Below the pieces are notes generated by a model. That model saw only the letters and a list, made by a program, of their open reading frames with translations. It was not told the origin of the DNA and did not search any database. The position numbers and the translations under genes are program-made. Shown piece by piece: positions 1 to 12,535 of a stretch of 64,000 nucleotides of DNA. The stretch lies in the NCBI GenBank assembly GCA_911728455.2, contig OU452235.1, forward strand, positions 8,176,351-8,240,350, read 5' to 3'. The first letter of the stretch is position 1. Each line of letters begins with the position of its first letter. Origin of the DNA: Marthasterias glacialis. Its lineage: Eukaryota; Echinodermata; Asteroidea; Forcipulatida; Asteriidae.

Positions 1-39
1 GACTTCCTTGAAGGGATATGTATGGTGGCTTTAAAGGGA

Positions 40-135
40 CATCGCAAAAATATACTGGCGCCAATATTGGCGTAAATATTTGCGACATGGGGCCCATGTC
101 GTGAATATTGGCGCCAATATTGGCGTAAATAATAT
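40..135. repeat. Compound palindrome with two GGCGCCAATATTGGCG blocks
   Basis: GGCGCCAATATTGGCG occurs at 57-72 and again at 110-125, flanking a near-perfect inverted repeat CGACATGGG-G-CCCATGTCG at 83-101. The two halves are roughly reverse complements, so the whole can fold into a cruciform. Probably a small hairpin element. Confidence 0.7.
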
Positions 136-1186
136 GAATAAGTCCCATTTTACCCCAACCACTGATAGTTCATAATAAGTTGTTGAATAATTGTCCCATT
201 TTACCCAACTAAAATTACTTTTGGGGTAAAACGGGACAGATCACCGAAACCACCCTGGGAAAAGAATTGTTTACACCTAGTAAGTCTGAATTGCTTTTAG
301 CCGGCATTGATATCATTTCTGAATATGTGCTCAAACAAAAGGGTCAATTGCTATTGTAAATAAATCTCGACAGTCTTCTAAACATACTCATGGACACTGG
401 TAACCTGCAAGTATTATACTAATTTGTGAAACTAGACAACAGACACATAACTTTGTTTGCCGCCACTCACGCTAATAGAAAAAGAAAATGCTAAAAAGAC
501 GACCTCAAGAGACAGACGACATGCCAACAAACCAACATGTAGAAAGGGGGTTTGCCGGAAAGAGTTTTGATTATGTTAAAACACGTTGAGTAAGAAATGT
601 CCCATCTTACCCCGTGTCCCATCTTCCCCAGTGTACCCTATCCATCTCGTTATGGATGGATTTGACATTCTGGTGAAAATATCGTGACAGTCTTTTGCTG
701 TTTTAATTCTCAAAAAAGTAGGCACTGTATTCAACACTGAAACATTCACAGGTGACTTTTATTGTATCCTTTTTGATAATTTTGCCTGTAAATCATCATT
801 ACGCTGACGAAAACCAAACTAGTATGGCTGCAATAGCACGTGAATCCATAAGCAGTGTCCATTAATGTATGTATAATGTTCTTTGAAATAAAATGGGTAT
901 AGGATGCACCCACCCTACCAACTATTTTGGTCTATTAAATCTTTTTTTTTTCTGTAAACAAACTAAACCAAACTACTTGGCGACTCAAACCAACATGTAA
1001 ACATTGATCGCGCAATCGATCGACCCCACAGTACATTAACTGCACCATTTTAATACGCAAACGTCGTGCCAACCTAGCGAGGTGCTGTGCAAAGCGCAGC
1101 TCATCCCGCTAGGCGCTAGTGTTAACTGATGTGAGCAATATTGACAAGTAGGTCTACAGTCTAGAAGTTCTCTACTGCTTTATCTC

Positions 1187-1307
1187 GTGGCGTAGTAAAA
1201 CTAGTCACTCTCGGTGATCCCCGGAGCCGCCTATCTTCCCTCGGCTCCGCCTCGGGAAGATAGGCTGCTCCGGGGATCACCTCGAGTGACTAGTTTTACT
1301 ACGCCAC
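1187..1307. mobile_element. Hairpin MITE with ~50-bp arms
   Basis: Left arm GTGGCGTAGTAAAACTAGTC onward is matched by the reverse complement ending GACTAGTTTTACTACGCCAC. The arms continue through the GATCCCCGG and CTATCTTCCC blocks to a short GC-rich loop. No coding capacity; a non-autonomous foldback element. Confidence 0.8.
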
Positions 1308-1399
1308 TTGAAGCAGTCAATAATTATTTGTATACTAGCGAGAAATGAAAGAGCGCCATCTATCGTTCGTTTATGACCAGGGCACAAAATCAACAACAA

Positions 1400-1656
1400 A
1401 AGTGTCATGAATGTTGACCTAAAATTGACCGTCGACCGTGAAACTGAAAGGAAAACAACGCAAATTTATCCGGTGTTCGGTCACTATGGGTAAATAAAAG
1501 GCCAGATTTGAGAGGTATTTGAGTTCAAGTACCAAGGAAGCATGGTTGGGACATGGAAGGAGATTTTATTTGAGGTTTAGAGACGAGTTTGGACGATTGC
1601 GTTTCATCCGATTCTCTGTGCTGCTTTTTTGATGGCGAACAAAATGGTGAACATGG
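1400..1656 (+). promoter_or_regulatory. Possible non-coding first exon/promoter area (weak)
   Basis: The stretch has unusually mixed base composition with several CpGs and ends at AACATG|GTGAGC, a good donor-like site at 1657. The coding start exon at 20004 needs an upstream 5'UTR exon, and this could be it, giving a first intron of about 18 kb. No TATA box is evident. It could equally belong to nothing. Confidence 0.15.
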
Positions 1657-1837
1657 TGAGCTTTCACTTTTGTTTTAGTTTTTAGATTCCATACTTTCTA
1701 ATTCTAGCTGTTTTTATGAAAATAAAAGTGATTTCTTTACATGAAATTTGATCTGCAAATAAACAGTCTGGCGTAATGGGACTTTTAAGGATTTTATGTC
1801 TTTTAATTTATAAGTCATATTTTTGTACCCAAATCAT

Positions 1838-2405
1838 TGATGGGTCCTACTAAAAAGCTGATGTTTTCAAGTAATATTAATGTAAATTTACGGGGATAAC
1901 TTTGGGAAAAGTCACCCTTTTTTAACCAGAAAAATCAGATGGAGTACGGTTGGAAACCATCGTGGCTTGAAAATTGTCCTTGGACCATATGCAATGGGTG
2001 AATATTCAGTTGTGCATCAGGTGTGCGTGTGTGCGCACAAAAAATCTTTTTTAAGTATTCAATTATATTTTAAAAATAGTAACAAATCACATAAAAAGGT
2101 TGTAAAATTTGTTTGAATATGGCCAGCCATCATTAAGTACTTACTAATATCCACAAGTCGTCACAACCACACAGGAGGAAGGGTCTTCCTGTCATCATAA
2201 TGCACGCCCTCTGTTGTCAAAGTTAAAACAATCTCACCTGTAGCATAATGGAATGGTCCAGAGACCTTTTTAAGCCAAGATGGCAGCCAACCGTACTCAA
2301 TCTGTGACCGATTTTTCTGGTTAAATTAGGGTGACTTTTTCCTGCATTTATCCCCACTGTACATAATACTTGACAACATGCTTGCTAATACACCATTGAT
2401 TTATT
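1838..2405. mobile_element. Foldback element with long imperfect terminal inverted repeats
   Basis: Positions 1840-2000 (GTCACCCTTTTTTAACCAG and the GAGTACGGTTGG block) reappear as reverse complements at 2285-2400 (CCAACCGTACTC and TTTTTCTGGTTAAAT blocks). About 280 bp between the arms is not coding. Confidence 0.65.
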
Positions 2406-4867
2406 CGTGGGTTGTAAGGTATTTAGAACTTGTTGTCGGCACCGAGGGCTTGTTGTCGGCTATTAGTAGGACCGGCAATGCTTGATTGCTCGACCCTTTA
2501 AACATTGTGTCAAATGTCCGAATATGCCTGTCGAGCCATGGTCGAGCTAAGCCTACATGTATGCCGCGCCGAATTTCGTATCGAATCGAAAAATGTCAGA
2601 ATATTTGAATTCGACACGGCAAGAGCGCGATGTTTGAAACAGGTCTAACATTAAGTGAAAAAGAGACTGTGGCAAAGGGCCCACATGTACATGTATGTTC
2701 TGTATTAATGCTACATGTTTGTTTTGGTGATAAATCCAAATAGCCTCAATCCTCCCGACAGTCGTAGAGGGTTGCGATTATCGCAATTAATTGACAAAAT
2801 TGTTAGCCTAGGGCTAAGGGAGCAGTTGCAGGTTGAAGCATGCATGGACTTTTTTAATTGCACCATAGGCCTATAGTTTTTTTTTTTACTTTTTATATAT
2901 GGCTCTGTCTTGGAATCCCCAAGAAGCCTATTGAAACGCCCATAATGGACCCCTTATGGGATTGACATAATATGGCACCTTTCAACCATGTCAACCATGA
3001 TTGCAGTGTGCAACAACTATCAAATAATGAGATTAATCTCAGCGGGACATTTGTGTTTGTCAACACACCATTCTTGTTTTGTATCGCACTCAGCAACTTG
3101 TGGCGCCACACATGAGCAACAAATCTCTCTGGCAGATCTACATCCATACTGAAGGACTTAGTTGTGATGATCGTAACCCTCCATCCTCCCGACAGTCGGA
3201 GACCCTCTGGAGGATGGAGGGTTGTGATCATCACAACTATGAAGGACTATGCCAAATACCGATGTATTGAAGAAATGTTGAATTATGATTGATTGCAGCC
3301 TCATTGCTCTTTGTTGCATAGGGCCTACTACTTTTGCAACAGACTGACATCCTGCCTGGGTTAGATACATGAGTACATGTAGGCCTATACGACATACCAA
3401 CTCAAGTATTGTTTGTTTGTTGAAAGCAAAACAACCGTTAAGAAACACATCTTGACTAATGATGTCATTTCGAGGCTAGTACGAGTAATGATGGTTGCCC
3501 TCCAGTCCCCCATAAGCGGAGAGTTACGATCATCGCGACTATTTCAATTTCTGACTTCATTTCAAACAAAAATGAAAACTTAGACTCTTGGAGACGATAT
3601 TCTCGAAAGCATTTTCACATGTAGTTCTACTGAAGAGAAGCTAAGCATAGATACATGTAACGAGCGTAGAACGGCTGTCACAGCGTTCACAAGTTTTCCT
3701 GTAACAGTGGTCCACTGGTAGACTGGTTCCCGGTCCCTACATCGTTCTCTTCTGACAGTATAAAGGGACCGGTAGCTACCGGCGATATGGTGCTTTTGAT
3801 AGACCCTTGATTGCACAGGCGCAGTAATAAGTTTCTAGTTTTAGAGATGACGTTTGTGACGTGTGCATGTTGTTGTTTGACACTAGCACACGTGTGTATC
3901 ATAACCCTTCACCTGGACGTATAGTGACCCAACCTTCAACATCAAAATTCTAGTTAACTTTAACGTTAGACAACATCTTAGTCTGCATGATGGGAGTTTC
4001 TGAAGGCTGCATTGCATTATGGGATTACATAGACCTATATGCTTATTACCATACACCTGGCATAAATCTGCCAGGTGCATGCTAATTTTCATTACCTGCT
4101 ACTGGTCCCTATATTCAGTCTGAACGTAAACGATGTAGGGACTAGGAACCAGTCCAGTCCACTTTCCAAAAATGCAAGTGGAACACCTGAGGACCAGTCC
4201 AAATTCTGGCTAGTTCAGTGTTGAAAAGCATCCCTATTTAATATGATTATGAAATACATGTATAGACCAGTGTAAAAGCATGGGGAGTAGTAGTGAAATG
4301 ACAAACTATCTGATCCCACTGACATTTTTACACTGTAAAACATTTTGGAATTAAACGAGTGAGCCTAATGTCAATTTTATAAATGGTTTGAATTTAGTAT
4401 CACTCAGCAGGTCTGGTGCTTCCCTCTTGAAAGGGCAATGCATTTTTGCCTAAAGGGCAAACATATAAAAAGATATGATGGAAATAAGCCAGTTGTGAGC
4501 TACATTAGAATATTGTCTGGGACAAGGACTTGCTTAAAGGCACGATACAGGATTGGTAAGGATAACAAATAGTTTTGTTTAGTTTCAGTCTGAAAGCTTA
4601 CTTTTTATGACAGTTACTACTGGAACCAATTTTTCTGTGAAATATTTCCCTCTGAAATGCTGTATAATATTTGGAAAACTGTATCTGAAAACCTAAAAAA
4701 GTATCACAATATCAGCTGATTTCGGTTGTAATAATCAAAATTAAGGACAGTGTGTTTACACGCTGAAAAATGTGCAGGGTTTTCACTGATTTCTCCTGAC
4801 TCAGATGACAGAGTGAGCCTAAATATTCAGGGTTTTTTTTCATGTGTATAATATTGAAACAGACAAT
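2406..4867. other. Non-coding stretch with a small hairpin repeat in three copies
   Basis: No conserved protein is readable. A CCTCCCGACAGTCG..GAGGGTTG..ATC hairpin occurs near 2748-2795, 3165-3240 and (degenerate) 3488-3545. A copy of another dispersed repeat lies at 4125-4330. Confidence 0.5.
4125..4330. repeat. Dispersed repeat family M, copy 1
   Basis: Shares blocks GAGGACCAGTC, TTCAGTGTTGAAAAGC and GTGAAATGACA with copies at about 12336-12535 and 14225-14440. No ORF. Confidence 0.6.
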
Positions 4868-5770
4868 ATGCCTCTGTTGCCTCTGTGAAGTAACAGGCCT
4901 GCATTGGTCAGGGGCATTGAGGCAATTGCCTCTATTGCCTCTGTGAAGTACCAGACCTGCATTGGTCAGGGGCATGAAGGCAATTGCCTCTATTGCCTCT
5001 GTGAAGTAACAGGCCTGCATTGGTCAGGGGTATGAAGGCAATTGCCTCTATTGCCTCTGTGAAGTAACAGGCCTGCATTGGTCAGGGGTATGAAGGCAAT
5101 TGCCTCTATTGCCTCTGTGAAGTAACAGACCTGCATTGGTCAGGGGCATGAAGGCAATTGCCTCTATTGCCTCTGTGAAGTAACAGGCCTGCATTGGTCA
5201 GGGGCATTTAGGCAATTGCCTCTATTGCCTCTGTGAAGTAACAGGCCTGCATTGGTCAGGGGCATGAAGGCAATTACCTCTATTGCCTCTGTGAAGTAAC
5301 AGGCCTGCATTGGTCAGGGGCATGAAGGCAATTGCCTCTATTGCCTCTGTGAAGTAACAGGCCTGCATTGGTCAGGGGTATGAAGGCAATTGCCTCTATT
5401 GCCTCTGTGAAGTAACAGGCCTGCATTGGTCAGGGGCATGAAGGCAATTGCCTCTATTGCCTCTGTGAAGTAACAGGCCTGCATTGGTCAGGGGTATGAA
5501 GGCAATTGCCTCTATTGCCTCTGTGAAGTAACAGGCCTGCATTGGTCAGGGGCATGAAGGCAATTGCCTCTATTTCCTCTGTGAAGTAACAGGCCTGCAT
5601 TGGTCAGGGGCATGAAGGCAATTGCCTCTATTGCCTCTGTGAAGTATACAGGCCTGCATTGGTCAGGAGCATGAGGGCACTTGCCTCTGTTGCCTCTGTG
5701 AAGTAACAGACCTGCATTAGTCAGGGGCATGAAGGCAATTGCCTCTATTGCCTCCTTGAAATATCAGGCC
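4868..5770. repeat. 58-bp minisatellite, about 16 copies
   Basis: Direct tandem repeat with a measured 58-bp spacing (5011, 5069, 5127). Each unit carries AGGCAATTGCCT, a perfect palindrome, and AGGCCTGCATTGGTCAGG. Decayed copies continue to about 6020. Confidence 0.95.
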
Positions 5771-6106
5771 TGCCATTGTAAAGTGCACTGCTATGAGGGA
5801 TGTAAATTTCTACTTGCACGTTTCAGAGGGCACCAAGGCAATGAACAGCAGGCATGGAGGCAATTGCCACTGTTGCCTCCATGAAATATCAGCCCTGCCC
5901 ATAGTAAGGGGCACTTCTGTGAGGGAAACATACATTTTTACTGGTACATTTCAAAGGGCACCAAGACTATGACCAGGGGGACATGAAGGAAACTGCCTTT
6001 GTGGAGTATCAGGCCTTCACCAGATTTTTGTCAAATCTTGCTCAATGTACTCTGAAGAACATCTGCATTTTCATGGTTTTATTTTTAGTTCCTTACAACA
6101 CCAGGG

Positions 6107-6235
6107 CCCAATTTCATGGCACTGCTTAGCGTGGAGTTCTGCACTTACACCCTGGTACAGCCCATAGAAATACACGCTTTAACAGGATGCCGTATGCACA
6201 GAATTGTTGGTAACCAGCGCCATGAAATTGGGCCC
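6107..6235. mobile_element. MITE with CCCAATTTCATG termini
   Basis: Begins GGGCCCAATTTCATGGC and ends GCCATGAAATTGGGCCC, a 17-bp terminal inverted repeat enclosing about 95 bp of non-coding sequence. Confidence 0.85.
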
Positions 6236-7392
6236 AGGATATAAAGGGGGAGAGGTGGGGTTTTTTTCTAAGGCCTCAATAGTGTGACCTACCACAAGGA
6301 CAATTATGAGCACAAATACATACTGCTTTCACCATCATGCATACTGTAGCTGGAGCTACACAATAACATCAATTGTGTCTTTCGGGGGACTTTGTTGTCA
6401 TAATAATGCAAGTCACCCGTAAATTGTCATGGAAAAAAAACACAGAAAGGGTGAAGAGGAAATGATTCTTAAAAAGGGCAGAGGTTTTATACGTGTACCT
6501 ACCCATCATAAAAGGGTGTTTGTGTGTAATAAAACTTAAAATACCTCTATTGGCTTCTGTGGAAGCTATAAAGGCCCAGAACAAAATGATGACGCATATT
6601 GTAAAATTCTACCATTACATGTACATGTATCGTCAAGAGTGGGGAAGAAGTCTCTTCAAGCTAAGCTCGGCTAATACAGCTGTAGTCTGATTTATTGGTA
6701 TGTAGGTAATCATCCTTGATGCGATCTTCTGTAGCCGTTGAAGTCCAGAGAGGTTAATTGCCGTTAATTCTGCATGCAAGTTGCATGAGTCTATCTTGAA
6801 TGTGATTTTAAAAAAAATTACAGATGAAAAACATTGCATTACCCTGGTGGTAATGCATTGTTTTGGGTTGTTTTTTTTTAATTGTGTGTAATTAGGCTGA
6901 TGTTGGTTTCCTTTCATAAATCTTTTCCAGTCAATCTTTACTGATTTTTATTGATGTTTCTAGTAATCAAATGTTTAAATCTTTTCTTTCTTGATATGTG
7001 TGGAATATTGTGTAATACTCTGTTTATATACCAGATTTAGTTCAAATGCTGGGCCCCAAGATTTGAGTGTTTTTATTTTACCAATTAACCCAGTTACTCC
7101 CTCGGCCCACTTGACCACCCACAGGTGACGTCAATCCTGCATTCTTAGTTTCACTCCATACCAAAATGGTTGGACTTGGAAAAGATTGGTTTAAAATGTC
7201 TGGCCCAGTGTAAAGCAATAAATTGTTATTTGGGCCTAGCATCCTCAATTCTCCACAATCAGACAACTTCTTGAAGAGGAATTTGGAGGATTTCTAAGAA
7301 ATAAGTTAAGAATAATTGTAGGCCAAAAGTACCATGCTTTACAGCAAAAAAAAGGCCACAGCTACACGTAGGATCCAAAACCTCACTCTGAT

Positions 7393-8121
7393 ACCAGGGC
7401 TTAATGTCATAGAGCTGCTTAAGCACAAACAGTAGCTCAGCAGAAAACAATTATCTTGCCAGAATAAGGTTACCAGCCAAAATACCATTTCACATGTACG
7501 ATTTGTGACTGGTATCCTGCTTAGTTTTGTTTAACAGATTATTAAGCACCGTTTTCTGCTCAAGCAGCTTTAGGCCTAGACCATGAGCCATGTGTGCCAC
7601 AAAGCTGCTTAGAAGTGGCTAAGCACAGTACAAATGCTTACCAGAATAATGTTACCAGTGAACATACCATATCACATATGTACCATCTGAGACTGGTATC
7701 CTGCTCATTTTTGCTTAACAGAAAATTTTCTGCTATAAAGCAGCTCTATACAATTGTGCCCAGCTGAAGCTGCACATTTTCATAGAGCTGGTTTTAAAGC
7801 ACACAATATTGACTAACAATTTTCTACTGAGCCAAAATAAGCAGGAAATCAGTCAAAATGGTATATGAAATGGTATCTCGGCTGGTAACCATATTCTGGT
7901 AAGCAATAACGGTTTTGTGCTTATTTACTTTTTGTTCTTAAACAGCTGTATGAAATTGGGCTCTGCTTAACAAATTTCTGCTAAGCAAAAATAAGCAGGA
8001 TACCAGTCACTGACAGTACATGTGAGATGGTATTTTGGCTGGTAACCTTGTTCCGGTAAGCAAAACTGCTTTGTGCTGAGCTACTTCTTTGTGCTTTAAG
8101 CAGCTCTGTGAAATTGGGCCC
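7393..8121. mobile_element. Cluster of four TTTCATAGAGCTGCTTAAGC MITE copies
   Basis: Four adjacent diverged copies (about 7393-7575, 7600-7762, 7775-7965, 7966-8121). They share TACCAGTC or its complement, TGGTATTTTGGCTGGTAAC, TCTGGTAAGCA and termini of the AGCAGCTCTATGAAATTGGGC type. Other copies occur at 33485, 30666 and 47150. Confidence 0.8.
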
Positions 8122-8691
8122 AAAAGACAACAAGACATTGGTTGCAACATGACCAACTATCCTCAAATTAAACCTCGTTTTGTTTGGTAATTTGATTAAA
8201 CCCACTTCCTCAAGATAGGAAATGCCCCATCTGGAGATAAACTCCCTTAAAGTAGTTAAATAGGCATCCAAAGAAGAAAGAAAGCACACAGTCAAGTTAA
8301 ACTAATGATCAAACAATAGCCAGGCTAAGCAGTAGGAGCCACACAAAGGAACCATGAGGAGTACTGGTTGACAAAAGAACAACAGAGTTTATGACACAGG
8401 AGAGTGGAGTGTCACATCATCAGGAGTCAGGGTAAGTCATATTTTTTCAACTATTTATTACAGTTTCCATTTTTTGGTAGGCCTAAAGTACATACAATTT
8501 AAATGTCAAAGGTTGTGCATAACATTGTAAGATTGACGTTTACAGATTTATTTCACAGGGTGTAAAGATGGTCATGATGGTAAATTTCCCTGGAAGTATT
8601 GGTTTTTCTGAAATGCTGCAGCTTTTGAGAAAATGAGTAAACAAATTAGTTTCGATCTTGCAAGTCTGAAATTTGATGTTTTATAACGGTG

Positions 8692-8850
8692 AAAACAGTG
8701 ATGGAGTTTTTCACTATTTTCTTGTAACTCCGATGATCGATTGAAAACAGTGATGGAGTTTTTCACTATTTTCTTGTAACTCCGATGATTGATTGAAAAC
8801 AGTGATGGAGTTTTTCACTATTTTCTTGTAACTCCGATGATTGATTGAGC
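8692..8850. repeat. 52-bp tandem repeat, three copies
   Basis: ATGGAGTTTTTCAC recurs at 8701, 8753 and 8805, an exact 52-bp period, with nearly identical units. Confidence 0.95.
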
Positions 8851-8964
8851 TTAAACTTTCACAGGTTTCTTATTTCATGTATGCTGGGTCACACAAACTG
8901 GTCCTTGACAGTTACCATTGATGGCCACATGCTTTATTGTTGGCAGTTTATGTGACTACTACTT

Positions 8965-9540
8965 GAGTACCATTTTGATGGTACTCACTCATACTCGTTC
9001 TCGTATTCGTACTCGGCTAGCAAAATACTCGCACTCGAAGTCCATTCTCGATACTCGACTGAAAAATAACCGTTACTCAAATTCATACACTCGAACTTAA
9101 AAATGTACTCTGACTCGATTTTATGTACTCTTGGTTAAAATTCCACGGTCCTTTTCCGCTTTTCTGTACATGCATTGATATCCAAGAAATAGTGGAATAA
9201 AGCTCTGGGAAAAGAAAAATTGAAGTTGTCTTTGATGTATTCATAATTGAAAGATAGTTATCATGACAAGCACACACCTAGAAAATAGTAGGTTAAAAAA
9301 ACTGTGTTGATACCTCATTTTGCAGTATTTTTCTTTAATATAAAGTACTCGTACTGGAGCTCGGAGATCCAAGTACTTGGTACTCGGCTGTTGGACTCGG
9401 TATGGGCATAGCAGAACTATCGGTACTCGGTACGTTTGTACTTATACTCGATGGCCCAAGTAGTCATACTCAAGTACTACTCGGCAACCTTAATACTCAG
9501 CAGTACTTGATACCCGACTGAAAAGTACTTGACTACAACG
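8965..9540. repeat. Degenerate TACTCG-rich tracts
   Basis: Two dense tracts (about 8968-9110 and 9345-9540) of TACTCG/TACTCGG words in both exact and mutated forms, separated by ordinary AT-rich sequence. Looks like a decayed hexamer repeat. Confidence 0.6.
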
Positions 9541-10028
9541 CAGGTACATGTAGACAACTCTACAATCTTTCATAGTCAGATCTATTAGCAGAATTTGTTT
9601 TTTTATATATTTCGTGGCAAACCTTGATTCCTTGATTCTAACCTTTGGGCCGAAGATGCCAAAAGATGCACAATAGCCTTCCTTCAATCGGAAACACTGT
9701 CAAGTTGTTCCATTTTTTATGATCAAAGGTGTCTTCCTTACCTTTCTTCTGACCATGTGTACAACGTGGTGTCTGGTTTATGACATCAGCTGATTTAACG
9801 CGGATGTTTGTTTGTCGCAAGCCTGTCAAGTTGCTTAAAACTCTTTCCCCACTGTGCACAGTTTGTGTCATTAATTAATGCTACCCATCCCTGGGGCCAC
9901 AAACCAGCCACTCTTAATTCCATTCTACAGAGTCTTTATTGATTCTTACTTATCTTGATCAAGGCCTTGCCTGGTTTCTTTCGATGACCTCTGAGATGTA
10001 TAGAGGTTCCTGAATCATGACGTCATTT

Positions 10029-10058
10029 ACGTACGTACGTACGTACGTACGTACGTAA
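10029..10058. repeat. (ACGT)n microsatellite
   Basis: About seven uninterrupted ACGT units; self-complementary and CpG-bearing. Confidence 0.95.
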
Positions 10059-10524
10059 GCACACATAGTGGCCTTCAAGATTTATGGAACACCCCTCTCG
10101 TATGTTACTCAACCCTCAATCAGATACCTGTCACAAGTCTATGGATTCTTAAGATTGATTTGAAGAAATCGTTATCAAGGTCTTGCATTTCTTCGATTCA
10201 CAGAGATGCCCAGAGGTTTCAAAACCAGATACTCCCGAAGAATGCATCATTCCCCAGGGTTTGAATTCAAGAAAGTATTCACAAGGGTTGCACACAGCTC
10301 AGAACTTTTACTGCAAGAGAAATATTTGTACAACCAAAAATATGTCCTCCTTTCTTTTCACATCATTTTGGACACCTTTTGGGTTGTTGGGGTGTGGGTG
10401 TCTTAGACTGCCAGACTTGATTGAGTTGTGAGGTAACTGGTACAGTGCTAAAATTATTAGACTAGGTCTAGCGTTAACAGGTGTCAAGCCCTGTGTTTAA
10501 TCGCTACATACAAAGTGTGGACCT

Positions 10525-10661
10525 GGGGTGGATTTCACAAAACTAGTCCTAACTTAGGACTAGTCCTAACTTATGCAAAGTCCTATAAGTTAGGACTAGT
10601 TACTCGTCCTAACTCCAGATAAGCAGATAAGATTAGTCTTAGTGCTTTGTGAAATCCACAC
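10525..10661. mobile_element. MITE with GTGGATTTCACAAA termini, copy 1
   Basis: Starts GTGGATTTCACAAAACTAG and ends TTTGTGAAATCCAC. The interior is a set of CCTAACTTAGGACTAGT words in both orientations. A second copy in the opposite orientation is at 29222-29333. Confidence 0.85.
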
Positions 10662-10699
10662 CTGATAACAAAAGATGTCTATTCTTGTTTTACAAAAAA

Positions 10700-11078
10700 A
10701 AAAAAAGGAAGCATTTTCTGTAGAGCATTGTATAAATCAAAACCGAGTATTTTATTAAAGGGATCGGGTGTCCGAAAACCAGCTCTCAAAACACTCTCTA
10801 ATAGAAATGGCGATGGTTTTAAAGATTTCTTGTTCTTAACTTGCACGATGACAAAGAAATATCCACACAGTGTTTTCACAAATTAGATATTTTTCGATCT
10901 ACTCAAAAAGGAAGCATTTTCTGTACAGCACTGAATTGCTCGAAACCGAGTATTAGATGAAAGGGATTGATTGTCCGAAAACCAGTTCTTAAAACACTCT
11001 AATGGCTGTTTTAAAGATTTCTTGTTAACTGCACGATGACAAAGGAATGTCCTTGTAGTGTATGTCACAAAGGACTGT
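10700..11078. repeat. Tandem duplication, ~203-bp unit
   Basis: GGAAGCATTTTCTGTA, GTCCGAAAACCAG and GCACGATGACAAAG blocks occur twice in the same order with about a 203-bp offset (GCATTTTCTG at 10711 and 10914). Confidence 0.85.
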
Positions 11079-11300
11079 GTGTTTGAAACCCTCCAGTGCC
11101 CCCCCCCCCCAAACCATACTGGCCATCCTCTAGACCTTCATCATTAACATGATAAAGAAGCTGCCCCACCCCCATCCAAGACAGACTTGTTGTCCTACAT
11201 GTACCTGGTCCCCTGCGAGATGATGGATTCAGAGATAGTTACAATAGCCAGGGTCATCTCTTTCTTGTCCAAAGCCAACACAATGGTCTTGACGTACATA

Positions 11301-11391
11301 ATATTCAAACTCTTACTGCATGTATGTACACAACATTTGCCCTTGATGTACTATTCAAACTCTTACTATGCACACAACATTTGCCCTTGAG
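11301..11391. repeat. Short tandem duplication (~47 bp, two copies)
   Basis: TTCAAACTCTTACT and CACAACATTTGCCCTTGA appear twice in succession. Confidence 0.85.
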
Positions 11392-11699
11392 GCTGGCTCA
11401 TCTTTATGCAGGTATTATGTTTCTTTGTGTGTTAATAAATATATAAAGTAGCTGGTAAACAACACCAGACACACAACAACAACCTTGTCCTTGGGAGCTA
11501 CATCCAGACAATCTGTATAAAAGCCACTGAGGTGACTGATGGAAGGCTTCAGTTGAGTTAGTTTTCCCGAGGCCATAAAACAAGAAACTAAAAGCTGGCA
11601 AATTCAAGTGCACCTTAACCAGTCGTCATTCGGTCAGTACAGTGTGTGTTTTTGACAAATTTGAAACAAAACCCCAAAACCCATTCATGAGTAATGTTT

Positions 11700-12110
11700 G
11701 GTTTGATTCTGTGATTGATTGACTGATTGATTGATTAATTAATTAATTAATTTATTTATTCATTCAATTATTCATTTATTTATTCATTTATTTTTTTATT
11801 TTTTTTATTTTTTTGTTTAATTGCGAAAATGCGAAAATTTGTCACACACATAAGTTAGAGCAGGGAAAACAATGATTGTGAAATACACTTCCCTTAACAT
11901 CGCAATGCATTTAAATTACAATCTAAACAATCACACGTTTACTGGAACACAGCCATAAAATTAATGGGAAAATTATAAATGCAAGTTTTCCCACTCGGAA
12001 GGTTCATAGCCTATGGCTTTGTTGTTCGTATTTATTTATTTGTTTATTTATTTAAATTTATTTATTTGTTTTTTATTAGTTATTATTTTTTTCATTCCTC
12101 AGTTTAGTGT
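11700..12110. repeat. AT-rich low-complexity tracts (TTTA/ATTA words)
   Basis: Runs of TTTATTTATTCA and TTAATTAATTAA at 11715-11820 and TTTATTTATTTG at 12030-12080. No gene seen. Confidence 0.7.
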
Positions 12111-12335
12111 TATTGATACAAAATTGACAATTGCAACATCAACAAAAAGAGAAAAGTTTAACAAAAAAACAAACAAAAAAGTTATTGTCAAGGAGACCCT
12201 TCTTGTTCTTTTAACCTACCTTTGTTATTTTTGTATGCACTTTGTGTAAATCACTGTTTTTTGTTGAAACTATCACATCTTTGTAATGAATTAAAGTACT
12301 TGTATACATAAATGTCTTTTAGCATTCTCCCTTAA

Positions 12336-12535
12336 CAGTGGTCCAGCTGGCAAATTACTTGTTTAAACACCTTAGGACAAGTCAAAATTCTCTCTGACTT
12401 GCTATTCCATGGGTTGAAAAGCATCCTTATTTCAAATTATGGACTAAGGAAAAAACTGATGGACTGATGAAATAAAACTTCCGCCAACTGGTCTTGCTGG
12501 GCAGTCTCTGAAAAAGTAGAGGGCAAGGTCTGTTT
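12336..12535. repeat. Dispersed repeat family M, copy 2
   Basis: Diverged copy with GTGGTCCAGCTGGCAAAT and GTTGAAAAGCATCC blocks aligned to the copies at 4125 and 14225. Confidence 0.5.

Noticed and set aside
5512-5730. Minus-strand ORFs repeating HRGNRGNC-type peptides
   Set aside because: A by-product of the 58-bp minisatellite; the period is not a multiple of three, so no lasting frame.
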